Source: Algoriphagus sp.
GTDB lineage: Bacteria > Bacteroidota > Bacteroidia > Cytophagales > Cyclobacteriaceae
NCBI RefSeq assembly: GCF_030694375.1
Contig: NZ_JAUXYL010000049.1
Location: 124,001 to 188,000 of the forward strand
Direction of reading: 5' to 3'
Length of the DNA stretch: 64,000 nucleotides
The position numbers and the translations under genes are program-made. The stretch's first letter is position 1. Every line of letters starts with the position of its first letter. Below are positions 44,741 to 52,013 of the stretch, piece by piece. The notes under the pieces are model-generated. The model worked only from the letters and a program-made list of their open reading frames with translations. It was not told where the DNA came from and ran no database searches.

Positions 44741-44955
44741 AAGATTCGGTTTAGTGGAGCTTAGAGATGAGCAACTCCCGGATTTGTATGAAAGGGAGCG
44801 TAGGACGAATATTCCCAAATCATTAGAACTATGCTATTCCAAAAAGGGATAAAATATCCCTTCCAAATCCCTATTTTACCTAAGAATTAAATACTCTTTA
44901 GTACCTCCGATTGGCGATTTTTTTTAAATTTGGTATAGGGACAACATACAGGCCT

Positions 44956-44977
44956 CGGTCTGTGTCCCCGCAGACCG
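44956..44977. promoter_or_regulatory. Hairpin / inverted repeat upstream of the first HTH gene
   Basis: CGGTCTG (44956-44962) and CAGACCG (44971-44977), a perfect seven-base inverted repeat with an eight-base gap, 20 bases before the HTH start codon. A -7-like TAAATTTG lies upstream at 44925-44932. An autoregulatory operator is plausible. Confidence 0.4.
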
Positions 44978-44996
44978 GAATTTAATTATAAATGAA

Positions 44997-45416
44997 ATGA
45001 CCGAATCCCCATCCAAATCCATCCATCAAGGCAGAAACGTGAAGCGCTTCCGGGAAATGCTCGGCATCAAGCAGGAAGCCTTGGCCTACGAACTCGGAGA
45101 AGACTGGAACCAAAAGAAAATCTCCCTACTCGAACAAAAAGAAGAAATCGAAGCCAGTCTACTCGCCCAAATCGCAGAAGTACTCAAACTGCCCGTAGAG
45201 GCTTTCCAGAATTTTGACGAGGAACAGGCGGTGAATATTATTTCAAACACTTTTGGGGATCGTGCATTCGATAATTCCTTTAACAGAGGAACTATTAACT
45301 ACAATCCAGTTGAAAAAATCATCCAGCTCCACGAGGAGAAAATTGAGCTGTATGAGCGAATGCTGAAGGAGAAGGATGAGATGATGGCAAGGTTGGAGAA
45401 GTTGATAGGGGGGTAG
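44997..45416 (+). CDS. XRE-family HTH regulator with coiled-coil tail (triad 1)
   Basis: 139 aa. HTH at about residues 12-68 (NVKRFREMLGIKQEALAYELG, ending LAQIAEVLKLPVEAFQNF), a middle Asn/Phe-rich linker and a C-terminal coiled coil (residues ~105-137, IIQLHEEKIELYERMLKEKD). Probably the DNA-binding antitoxin/repressor of the three-gene unit with the following ImmA/IrrE protease and PIN-like genes; 64 bases separate it from the protease gene. A known parallel is the ImmR repressor cleaved by ImmA. Which partner it controls is inferred. Confidence 0.78.
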   Translation: MTESPSKSIHQGRNVKRFREMLGIKQEALAYELGEDWNQKKISLLEQKEEIEASLLAQIAEVLKLPVEAFQNFDEEQAVNIISNTFGDRAFDNSFNRGTINYNPVEKIIQLHEEKIELYERMLKEKDEMMARLEKLIGG

Positions 45417-45480
45417 ATAGAACCTAATCGGATTTAAATATTCTATTTTTGTGTTGCTATTTTAAAATAAGTCCAAAGCA

Positions 45481-46641
45481 TTGACTACTACTCCGTACAA
45501 TATTGCCCGAATTGAACAGCTCATTCGTCAGTTTAGACTGGAGAAGAATGAGTTTTTGGACTTAGTGAGCGAAGGATTAAAGGATAAGTTGGATTGGAAG
45601 AAAATTTTCCAACCGGAAATTCAGATCAATCACCTGAAAAGAATCGATAAGATTTTCAGTAAAGGGTTGTCTTATTATTTGGACCCAGCCCCTCCAATCC
45701 AATCCAAGGAATCCAGTATTTTTTTTAGAAAGGAAAAGTTTGGAGCAAATCTTAATCTCGCTTCGAAAAAGATTGTCACTCAATTCGAGGAGATGAAACT
45801 CTCCTTGTCTGGTTTGGCTAAGATGTCAGATTTGAAGATGGACCGGATACTCCCCATTTATTCCATAGATCAGGAAGCTATGGAGGTAGCCAAGACCGTT
45901 CGCGAAACCCTCTACCCGAAGGTACCAAAAGACTCAAAAAAATTCTTGGAGGCGCTGATTGACAAATTTGCAGCCGCCAATATTTTGGTCTTCGAGTTTG
46001 TAGAAAGTCCTAACTTGAAGCAAAAAGTCAATATTGATGGCTTCTACTTGCAGCCAAACGTCATCGTTCTTCGGAGAAATCAGGATTATTTCAAGCGGGA
46101 AATTTTTACGTTGGCACATGAACTTGGACACTACTTGCTCAATCAGGAGGAAGTCGAGTCTATGGATTACGATCGCTTGGCTACAGGATCTATTTCCAAA
46201 GTAGAGACTTGGTGCAATACGTTCGCCTTTGCCTTTCTGGCAGGGGATAAGCTGAATGAACTGGATCAACTACCGGAGATTGGAAAGTTCAAAAATTATT
46301 CATTCGAAGAAATCAAAACCATTTCCGATGCCACCCATCTGAGCTTTACAGCAATTCTCACCTATCTCGTCAAAAAGGGTAAAATGAGTGGTGCTGTTTA
46401 TGGGAAAATGAGAAAAGAACAAGAGGATACGATCCAGGCAAGGAAAGATCTTGAAAAAAAGAAAAGAGAACTTGAGAAGGAAATGGGTAAGCCTAGTATG
46501 GGAGCCCAGGCAAAGCCCATCCAGTCCCCTTTGTTTGTCTCTGCTATCCAGACCGCATTTTTTGATGGAGTGATCAATGAATATGAACTCTGCAAAACAC
46601 TTCACCTCAAGCCGGAGCAACTCGAAAAATACCTGAGATGA
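45481..46641 (+). CDS. ImmA/IrrE-family metalloprotease (triad 1)
   Basis: 386 aa from TTG 45481; there is no ATG in frame for the first hundred codons and the protein up to there looks genuine. The gluzincin motif HELGH is at His213-Glu214-His217 within REIFTLAHELGHYLLNQEE. The N-terminal ~100 residues may hold a degenerate HTH, and the C-terminus has a Lys/Glu coiled coil and a helical end (FDGVINEYELCKTLHLKPEQL). ImmA/IrrE proteases cleave repressors on stress signals. Its stop overlaps the PIN gene start by four bases (ATGA). Confidence 0.83.
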   Translation: MTTTPYNIARIEQLIRQFRLEKNEFLDLVSEGLKDKLDWKKIFQPEIQINHLKRIDKIFSKGLSYYLDPAPPIQSKESSIFFRKEKFGANLNLASKKIVTQFEEMKLSLSGLAKMSDLKMDRILPIYSIDQEAMEVAKTVRETLYPKVPKDSKKFLEALIDKFAAANILVFEFVESPNLKQKVNIDGFYLQPNVIVLRRNQDYFKREIFTLAHELGHYLLNQEEVESMDYDRLATGSISKVETWCNTFAFAFLAGDKLNELDQLPEIGKFKNYSFEEIKTISDATHLSFTAILTYLVKKGKMSGAVYGKMRKEQEDTIQARKDLEKKKRELEKEMGKPSMGAQAKPIQSPLFVSAIQTAFFDGVINEYELCKTLHLKPEQLEKYLR

Positions 46642-47216
46642 GGGTCCTTATCGATACCAGTTCATTATTGAGTTTGGTTCGGAACTACCTGCCGTTAGAT
46701 AAGAGTGGATTTTTATTTGAAGAAATCAGGAATAAAATTTCAACTGGAGAATTTATATTGCTTGATGCTGTATATGAGGAAATCAAATACCAATCAAAAG
46801 GGATCATTCTCAAAAAACTCGATTACTTGTCAGACAAAGGCTTTTTAAAGGAGTACAAGATCATCGTCAAAACTGATGAATTGCTGCCACTAGCCCCAGG
46901 AAAGTTTATGAATATGCTCGGCAACCAATTTGCCATTCAAGGACAGCTAAAGAGGCTAAATGAAGCAGAATTTGAAGTCAAGAAAAAGGAATTTATGGAA
47001 TCTGCTGATGCAAAGCTGATTTTGTATTGCCAACATCTGATAATGGACCATCCCGATGAAGAAACTTACCTTGTTACGGAAGAAACCGCCGCAGCAAATG
47101 ACTTAAAACTTTTCAAAAAGATCCCAGCTATCTGTGAAATCCTGGGTATTCCCGTCATAACTCTTCCTGAACTCTTATTAAAAAAGTATCCAAACATAAA
47201 TTTAGGCTTTGGTTAA
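46638..47216 (+). CDS. DUF4411 PIN-like putative ribonuclease (triad 1)
   Basis: 192 aa. PIN-fold acidic residues: Asp6 in VLIDTSSLLSLV, Glu47/Glu48 in DAVYEEIKY, Asp124 in ESADAKLIL, and further acidic residues in YLVTEETAAANDLKLF. DUF4411 proteins are PIN-type nucleases frequently coupled to ImmA/IrrE genes as putative toxins. It overlaps the protease gene by four bases, so expression is coupled. Toxic activity is inferred. Confidence 0.8.
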   Translation: MRVLIDTSSLLSLVRNYLPLDKSGFLFEEIRNKISTGEFILLDAVYEEIKYQSKGIILKKLDYLSDKGFLKEYKIIVKTDELLPLAPGKFMNMLGNQFAIQGQLKRLNEAEFEVKKKEFMESADAKLILYCQHLIMDHPDEETYLVTEETAAANDLKLFKKIPAICEILGIPVITLPELLLKKYPNINLGFG

Positions 47217-47241
47217 AAACCAATAGTGGGAGCAAACCTTA

Positions 47242-48297
47242 TCAAATCACCATATTTTCCTTTCTGAATTCAGCCAGTTTCTGATTTTTAAGTGCAGCGG
47301 CCTTGCTCATGGAGATAAAGTCCTCCGCCAAGGCCCGAAATAACAATTGTGAAAAACGGTTGGAATGCTCCGAACCTTCATAGGCTACGGGCTCGTTTTT
47401 TCGGTAACCGAGTTGGTTGAAAATGGCATAAAACTGCCTGAAGTAATTATCGGATATCAGGCCTACATTCTTGGCACGAAAGACGAAGGCTTGCATAGAA
47501 ATTCCATATTGTTGCTTGATAGCGCCCAGCTCGTTAAAAGAAAGTTTGCTTCTTTTTCCCCCCAATTCATTTTTTAAAGTATCTGCAGGAATCAGCATGG
47601 CAGTCGCAAAGGCATGGCAAAACTTCTCCTTCTCTTTTTCAGGATGATGATTTACTTCCAAAAGCAAATGCGCTAACTCATGTAAAGCGGTAAATCGCTT
47701 TCGATCCGGGGCTTCATTAAGCTTTGCCTTATTGAGTACGATCAAAGGAATGTTTTTGCCATTCACCCAAGTGGAAAAGCCGTCAAATTCCTCAGTGGAT
47801 TCGATCTCCAAGACCTTCACATGATGGTCTTCCAGAAGCTCAATCAAGTTGGAAAGCGGTCCGGTGCCTAATCCCCAATGATTCCTTAAAGTCTGCGCCG
47901 CCTCTTCTATGTCCTGCTGAGAGCTGATGGAAATATGGGAAATCGGATTTTCAAACCGAGTCTCTATCCCCAGAATCTGCTCGAGTTCCAAGTATCTGCC
48001 CAGTTCATCTTTTGCGATTTCCACGATTCGTGTTCGCTCCTTTGCTGGGAACAAGTTCATTTTGGAATGTTCTTCAACATTTATTTCCAAAACTTTTGTA
48101 GAAAAGAAATAATCAGGCCTCACACCAAGAGCTTTGGATAGAATTCCAATCTTCTCACTATCCGGAACCATCTGGCCATGCTCGTATTTACTTAGTGACT
48201 GTTTAGTAACACGGTTATCAATTTTGTCAGCCAAGGCTTGTAAGGAAATTCCATTCATCAGGCGTGCTGATTTGAGGCGTTCGGCAAAGTATTTCAC
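47242..48297 (-). CDS. HTH-ImmA/IrrE fusion protein (XRE regulator with metalloprotease domain)
   Basis: 351 aa from GTG 48297 (KYFAERLKSARLMNGISLQA). XRE HTH at residues ~5-60 (QSLSKYEHGQMVPDSEKIGIL), then a linker and an ImmA/IrrE protease domain with HELAH at His206-Glu207-His210. This fused version resembles regulators that cleave themselves or partners. A TTG start at 48345 would add 16 residues but lies upstream of the TACTTTTG -7 box. It diverges from the second triad and is convergent with the first. Confidence 0.85.
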   Translation of the reverse strand: MKYFAERLKSARLMNGISLQALADKIDNRVTKQSLSKYEHGQMVPDSEKIGILSKALGVRPDYFFSTKVLEINVEEHSKMNLFPAKERTRIVEIAKDELGRYLELEQILGIETRFENPISHISISSQQDIEEAAQTLRNHWGLGTGPLSNLIELLEDHHVKVLEIESTEEFDGFSTWVNGKNIPLIVLNKAKLNEAPDRKRFTALHELAHLLLEVNHHPEKEKEKFCHAFATAMLIPADTLKNELGGKRSKLSFNELGAIKQQYGISMQAFVFRAKNVGLISDNYFRQFYAIFNQLGYRKNEPVAYEGSEHSNRFSQLLFRALAEDFISMSKAAALKNQKLAEFRKENMVI

Positions 48298-48323
48298 CTT
48301 TCTTATTTTTAAGAATTTATTAA

Positions 48324-48331
48324 CAAAAGTA
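48324..48331 (-). promoter_or_regulatory. -7 box of the HTH-ImmA/IrrE fusion gene
   Basis: The minus strand reads TACTTTTG, a full consensus match, 26 bases before GTG 48297. The nearest TTTG upstream is only 11 bases away, so no standard -33. Confidence 0.45.
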
Positions 48332-48336
48332 TTTTC

Positions 48337-48375
48337 GGTTGACAAACATATTTAAAATAATGGATCATGTCAACC
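48337..48375. promoter_or_regulatory. Inverted-repeat operator GGTTGACA / TGTCAACC
   Basis: A perfect eight-base inverted repeat with half-sites at 48337-48344 and 48368-48375 (centres 31 bases apart, three helical turns), directly upstream of the fusion gene's -7 box. Likely bound by its own HTH domain; looping between half-sites is possible. Confidence 0.5.
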
Positions 48376-48402
48376 AATTTTAACAACTCAAAACGTGTTA
48401 TC

Positions 48403-48449
48403 TGTTACAATTATTTTTATTATTTCTGTAACTCTGTAACTTTGTAACA
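48403..48449. promoter_or_regulatory. TGTAAC operator array upstream of the second triad
   Basis: Three TGTAAC units at 48427, 48435 and 48443 (eight-base period), plus an inverted TGTTACA at 48403-48409, all between the divergent genes and 23-70 bases before the HTH start at 48472. Expected to bind the small HTH protein. Confidence 0.5.
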
Positions 48450-48471
48450 ATATTTTTTAACCAAACCCATT

Positions 48472-48828
48472 ATGAATCAGGACAACATCATCGGGAAAAA
48501 TTTACAAAACCTTCGAAAAAAGCTTGGCTTCACCCAAGAGCAAGTGGCTGAATACCTCCAAATCAACCGGGAGGAATTGAGCTATTATGAGACAGGGATT
48601 AGGTCAATTCCTTCTACTCTCATGTCGCCTTTGGCAAATCTTTATGGTGTAGATGAATATGATTTTTATGAAGAGAATCTTGATTTGGCAAAAGTGAATC
48701 TAGCACTCGCGTTTAGGGCTGAAAACATCAAACCTTCGGATCTGGAACAAATAGCTAAATTCAAAAAGATCGTCCGGAATTATATCAGCATGAAATCTCT
48801 TTTGGAAAATGAACCAGCTAGTTCTTGA
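48472..48828 (+). CDS. XRE-family HTH regulator (triad 2)
   Basis: 118 aa. HTH at about residues 7-62 (NLRKKLGFTQEQVAEYLQ, NREELSYYETGIRSIPST) with a short helical C-terminus (KIVRNYISMKSLLENE). Its 3' end overlaps the ImmA/IrrE gene by 20 bases, giving tight coupling. It probably represses the unit through the upstream TGTAAC repeats. It resembles the HTH of triad 1 only in fold, not in size or tail. Confidence 0.82.
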   Translation: MNQDNIIGKNLQNLRKKLGFTQEQVAEYLQINREELSYYETGIRSIPSTLMSPLANLYGVDEYDFYEENLDLAKVNLALAFRAENIKPSDLEQIAKFKKIVRNYISMKSLLENEPASS

Positions 48829-49543
48829 AAAATATGCAGCAGAGTTTCGAACTAAAAATGGGTATAGCAATAAAGAAAGCATTCATTTAAAAAGTCTGTT
48901 GCGCAAACTCGGAGTATTGGCCGTCTTTAGGCCTTTAGAGATGGATATTTCCGGCATGGCGATTAAGGTAGGCGATAACAATCGTTTTATGCTGATCAAT
49001 ACGGCCAGAACACTTGGACATCAGCATTTCACGATTTGCCATGAACTTTACCACCTGTTTATCCAGCAAAATTTTGAATCCCAAATTTGTCACGTCGGTT
49101 TATTCAATAAGAGAGATAAGGAGGAATTCAATGCAGATATATTCGCCGCCAAATTTTTAATCCCGGAAGAAGGAATTTTGGCTATGGTGCCAGATATTGA
49201 ACTGGCAAAATCAAAAGTTAGCCTTTCCACTATTTTAACGATAGAGCAATACTTTTCCTGCTCAAGAAGAGCCCTGCTAAACCGGTTATTTGAACTTAAG
49301 CTTGTCGACAAAGCAGAGGCAGAAGCGTACAAAGAAAACATTCGAGCCGGGGCCATGAAGCATGGAATGCCTACGAAACTTTATGAAAAAGATGAGTTGA
49401 GTGAAGTCATTGGGGATTATGGAAATCTGGCGAGGAGATTATATGAAAAGGAAAACATTTCAGAATCTCATTATTTCAGTCTTTTAGAGGATCTCGGAGT
49501 TGACTTATCAGAATTAGGAAGCAATGGGAGAGAAGAAGACTGA
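48809..49543 (+). CDS. ImmA/IrrE-family metalloprotease (triad 2)
   Basis: 244 aa. HELYH at His78-Glu79-His82 in HFTICHELYHLFIQQNF, followed by KEEFNADIFAAKFLIPEEGI, which supplies the downstream Glu/Asp ligand. The C-terminal part is helical. It is shorter than the triad 1 protease (386 aa), showing the two units are not recent duplicates. It overlaps the HTH gene by 20 bases and the PIN-like gene by 20 bases. Confidence 0.87.
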   Translation: MNQLVLEKYAAEFRTKNGYSNKESIHLKSLLRKLGVLAVFRPLEMDISGMAIKVGDNNRFMLINTARTLGHQHFTICHELYHLFIQQNFESQICHVGLFNKRDKEEFNADIFAAKFLIPEEGILAMVPDIELAKSKVSLSTILTIEQYFSCSRRALLNRLFELKLVDKAEAEAYKENIRAGAMKHGMPTKLYEKDELSEVIGDYGNLARRLYEKENISESHYFSLLEDLGVDLSELGSNGREED

Positions 49544-50063
49544 AAGAATCATTCTCATAGATGCGGACGTCCTTTCTCACTTTATTTTAGGTGGGCAAAT
49601 CACCCTGCTTCCACATATTTTCCCTTATCCCATCAAAATTCTTAATAAAGTCTACGCCGAAATTTCCCGCATGCCGGGCAGGAAAACTGAAGTGGATAAT
49701 CTCCTCAACTTCAAACTGATCGGGCAAATTCCTTTTCCCGAAGACCAACCTGAAATCAAAAAGGAATATCTCCACATTAAAAAACTGATGTTCAAAGGTG
49801 ACGGGGAATCAGCCTGTCTCGCAGTAGTCCGCTTTTCCAAAGATATCCTGGCAAGTAGCAATCTAAAAGACACGGCCCGCTACTGCAATCTGCATCAAAT
49901 CACCTACCTGACCACCATGGATTTTCTCTGCCAAGCAGTCAAAAATGGGCAACTCTCGGAGTCAGATTGCGACGATTTTATCCACCGTGTGCTGAAAGCT
50001 GGAAGCAGGCTTCCTGTGAAGAAGTGGGGGGAATATGAGTGTCAAATAAAAGAAGCTTTTTAG
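49524..50063 (+). CDS. PIN-like putative ribonuclease (triad 2)
   Basis: 179 aa. PIN-like acidic residues: Asp13/Asp15 in ILIDADVLSHF, Glu46 in KVYAEIS, Asp93/Glu95 in GDGESACLAV, Asp116 in SNLKDTARYC and an Asp in TTMDFL. Not of the DUF4411 type used in triad 1, so a different nuclease fills the same third position. Probable toxin or effector controlled by the HTH and protease. The convergent proline-rich peptide gene ends on the very next base. Confidence 0.75.
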   Translation: MGEKKTERIILIDADVLSHFILGGQITLLPHIFPYPIKILNKVYAEISRMPGRKTEVDNLLNFKLIGQIPFPEDQPEIKKEYLHIKKLMFKGDGESACLAVVRFSKDILASSNLKDTARYCNLHQITYLTTMDFLCQAVKNGQLSESDCDDFIHRVLKAGSRLPVKKWGEYECQIKEAF

Positions 50064-50180
50064 CTACTTTTTGGGAGGTGCTGGTTTAGAAGAAGGAGGA
50101 GTGGGGATTGTTCTGCCTTTACTTCCTCTGTCTGGATTAGCTGGTTTGTTTATTGGTTGTGGTCGATGTTCTTTAGCCAT
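50064..50180 (-). CDS. 38-aa basic proline-rich peptide
   Basis: An ATG at 50178-50180 opens 38 codons to TAG, product MAKEHRPQPINKPANPDRGS followed by KGRTIP and a Pro/Ser/Lys tail. The start overlaps the stop of the upstream 145-aa membrane protein gene by eight bases, which suggests translational coupling. Ten Pro and ten basic residues, no hydrophobic span. Its end abuts the PIN gene stop exactly. Function unknown; too short for certainty. Confidence 0.5.
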   Translation of the reverse strand: MAKEHRPQPINKPANPDRGSKGRTIPTPPSSKPAPPKK

Positions 50181-50610
50181 GATTATATGCATTTATTGCT
50201 GCAAAGAGTAAAATACTAATTATCCCTATACCAAGTGAAATAATTGATATAACGTTTAAAGTTGAAATAACTTTATTTCTCTCTTTGATTTTACAAATCA
50301 GTTTTTCAAATGGCATTTTTTCATCCAAATTCTGAATTGTTTTTTCATTAAACCTACTTGAGAGGTAATGAGAGATTAAGTTAATTAATAAAGTTGAAGC
50401 AAGAAAACCCCATCCAGATATTAAAATCCACTTATGAATGGATTGCTCTAAAGGACTTATTTTCTCTACAAAAGTTATTGTGATAATTAGCGCCCCTGAG
50501 GAAATGAAAGTTATATATTTCTCAAAATCATCATCACTTTTCGCTTTCTCTTCGAGAATTGAAATTCTATATTCTTTCCATTCCTGACTTCCTTTTTTGT
50601 TTTTCCCCAT
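50173..50610 (-). CDS. Small membrane protein with about three TM spans
   Basis: 145 aa. A charged N-terminus of about 30 residues is followed by hydrophobic spans at about 33-50, 60-82 and 117-140 (ISIISLGIGIISILLFAAI). Family not recognised. It lies 29 bases downstream of the SecB-like gene on the same strand and overlaps the proline-rich peptide gene, so it may belong to the toxin-antitoxin-chaperone transcript. Its AT-rich codon use matches the neighbouring island genes. Confidence 0.65.
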   Translation of the reverse strand: MGKNKKGSQEWKEYRISILEEKAKSDDDFEKYITFISSGALIITITFVEKISPLEQSIHKWILISGWGFLASTLLINLISHYLSSRFNEKTIQNLDEKMPFEKLICKIKERNKVISTLNVISIISLGIGIISILLFAAINAYNHG

Positions 50611-50639
50611 GGGTCGTCAACCAAGTTTTTTAGAAATTG

Positions 50640-51098
50640 TTAGGTTTCTTTCTCTGTTTTAGCCGCCTTATCCCTCAATAACTGCGTAATATCAATCGGC
50701 GGCAATAAATACCCTCCCATAGGGCCAAGGTTGGTTATCTGATACATGATGTTCCTGAGGTTATTGATCATCATGTTTAGGGTTGAAAACTGGCTTAGGT
50801 TATTCCGCAAGCCTTCTTCCACATTTACTGGATCTTGGATCCTGAAAGTTCCGCCACCTTCCACCATCAGTTTGTAGCCTGGAAGCGTTTTCCTTTTGGC
50901 TTTATTTACTTCTATTTTGGTGAAAAGCTGGATTTCACCTTCAATGTCGGACTTGCCTATTCCGAAATCAATGTCCACAACATAAGATTGGAACAAATCC
51001 TTTACATTAATATCATCCTCCTTGGGTACGATGAATTCATAATGGGATTCCAATAGCTTGAAATCCAACAATTGTAATGGGGAAAATTTTGCCTTCAT
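50640..51098 (-). CDS. SecB-like chaperone of a toxin-antitoxin-chaperone unit
   Basis: 152 aa. Overall pattern of the SecB fold: N-terminal strands (LQLLDFKLLESHYEFIV, YVVDIDFGIGKSD, EGEIQLFTKIEV), YKLMVEGGGTFRI, and a C-terminal helix with NLSQFSTLNMMINNLRNIMYQITNLGPMGGYLLPPIDITQLL, which aligns with SecB's NILFPYARE...NLAPVNF region. The housekeeping SecB is absent from most Bacteroidota, and this gene sits third after a toxin and antitoxin with a four-base overlap, as in TAC systems where SecB folds the antitoxin. Confidence 0.75.
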   Translation of the reverse strand: MKAKFSPLQLLDFKLLESHYEFIVPKEDDINVKDLFQSYVVDIDFGIGKSDIEGEIQLFTKIEVNKAKRKTLPGYKLMVEGGGTFRIQDPVNVEEGLRNNLSQFSTLNMMINNLRNIMYQITNLGPMGGYLLPPIDITQLLRDKAAKTEKET

Positions 51099-51532
51099 CC
51101 TGCCATAGCATATTCGTCCTCAACTGAATGACTTACCGACATTACCAGTTGAGGTCTGGTGACTTGATCTTTTAATTTAAAATATTCCTGAGTTTTAGAC
51201 CAACGCTGATGATAAGCCACCAACTCTTCCTGAACTCTTTCTTTGAAAAGTTCCTCGGTCAAAACTTTAAAATCCAAACTTAACTCCATGGACATTTTTG
51301 CCAGAATATTCCAATTAGGTTTTCGATCTCCACGGAATAGCTGAGTGATAAAGGATGCAGACGTACCAATTTTTTCAGCCATTTCTTTTTTGGAAATTCC
51401 TTCTTTCTCCATTTTCTGATCTACTAAACCTAGAAATTGCAAAGCCAAAACATCGGCCAAGGAAGCAACACGGTCCTCATAGGAAATTTCATTGAATAGG
51501 TTGTCCCATTCTTTTTTGATAGATTCTGTCAT
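51095..51532 (-). CDS. HigA-like HTH antitoxin with C-terminal extension
   Basis: 145 aa. HTH at about residues 38-80 (KEGISKKEMAEKIGTSASFI, TQLFRGDRKPNWNILAKMS). The long C-terminal tail (AYHQRWSKTQEYFKLKDQ and onward, about residues 105-145) extends past the usual HigA end. In chaperone-dependent TAC systems such a tail is the chaperone-addiction region that makes the antitoxin need SecB; here that is an inference from gene order. It overlaps the toxin gene upstream and the SecB-like gene downstream by four bases each. Confidence 0.78.
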   Translation of the reverse strand: MTESIKKEWDNLFNEISYEDRVASLADVLALQFLGLVDQKMEKEGISKKEMAEKIGTSASFITQLFRGDRKPNWNILAKMSMELSLDFKVLTEELFKERVQEELVAYHQRWSKTQEYFKLKDQVTRPQLVMSVSHSVEDEYAMAG

Positions 51533-51939
51533 GATTTAGGGTTTAAGTCGTACTCGTACTTGGATACTCTTCTGATAATTGCTTTTTCTGTCGCTGTCAA
51601 TTTTTGGGATTTCTTCTTTTCGAGAAGTTCCACCCCAATGATTACAAAACGCTCCGTGTCTCCATCAGTAAACTGCTGACAGTAGATTCTGGGATTTTTC
51701 TTCCCTTTAAACAATTTAATAGCAGTAATTTTCTCACAACCTTTTTCAAAATTCTCCTTGTCATACAAATCTCTTGGAGCCTGATGGTTTAAAATCATCT
51801 CGATGGCAGTTTTGAACTTTTTCAAATTTGCTAGATCGGATTGCAAAAATGCCATGATTTCCCCGGAATTGTCCTCATCCAAGTAAAAGGCTTTTTTGCC
51901 ATCATCAGAAATCTGTATTAGTTCTGCCCTTCTTTTCAC
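51529..51939 (-). CDS. HigB/RelE-like toxin candidate
   Basis: 136 aa from GTG 51939 (a TTG at 51954 would add five residues). Basic protein with a RelE/HigB-like core in its second half: KNPRIYCQQFTDGDTERFVIIGVELLEKK, then TATEKAIIRRVSKYEYDL, matching the strand-strand-helix layout and KK-x-L-x-x-x-E-I pattern of gp49/HigB toxins. Expected to be an mRNA interferase neutralised by the next gene. A consensus promoter overlaps the start, so the true start is unsettled; a shorter 109-aa form from an internal ATG (51858) is possible. Confidence 0.68.
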   Translation of the reverse strand: MKRRAELIQISDDGKKAFYLDEDNSGEIMAFLQSDLANLKKFKTAIEMILNHQAPRDLYDKENFEKGCEKITAIKLFKGKKNPRIYCQQFTDGDTERFVIIGVELLEKKKSQKLTATEKAIIRRVSKYEYDLNPKS

Positions 51940-51941
51940 GT

Positions 51942-51972
51942 CAAAATTAAGCAATAGGTTAATTTAATCAAA
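51942..51972 (-). promoter_or_regulatory. Promoter of the toxin-antitoxin-chaperone operon
   Basis: Minus strand TTTG (51972-51969), 19-base spacer, TAATTTTG (51949-51942): a full Bacteroidota promoter. The predicted transcription start falls almost on GTG 51939, so the mRNA would be leaderless or nearly so. Confidence 0.6.
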
Positions 51973-52013
51973 CCATTCATCAAAATCTATTTAATCTTGG
52001 ACACTTCGCTACC

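Noticed and set aside
48427..48449. Short regular repeats as a possible CRISPR array
   Set aside because: Six-base units with two-base spacers are far too small; they fit an operator array.
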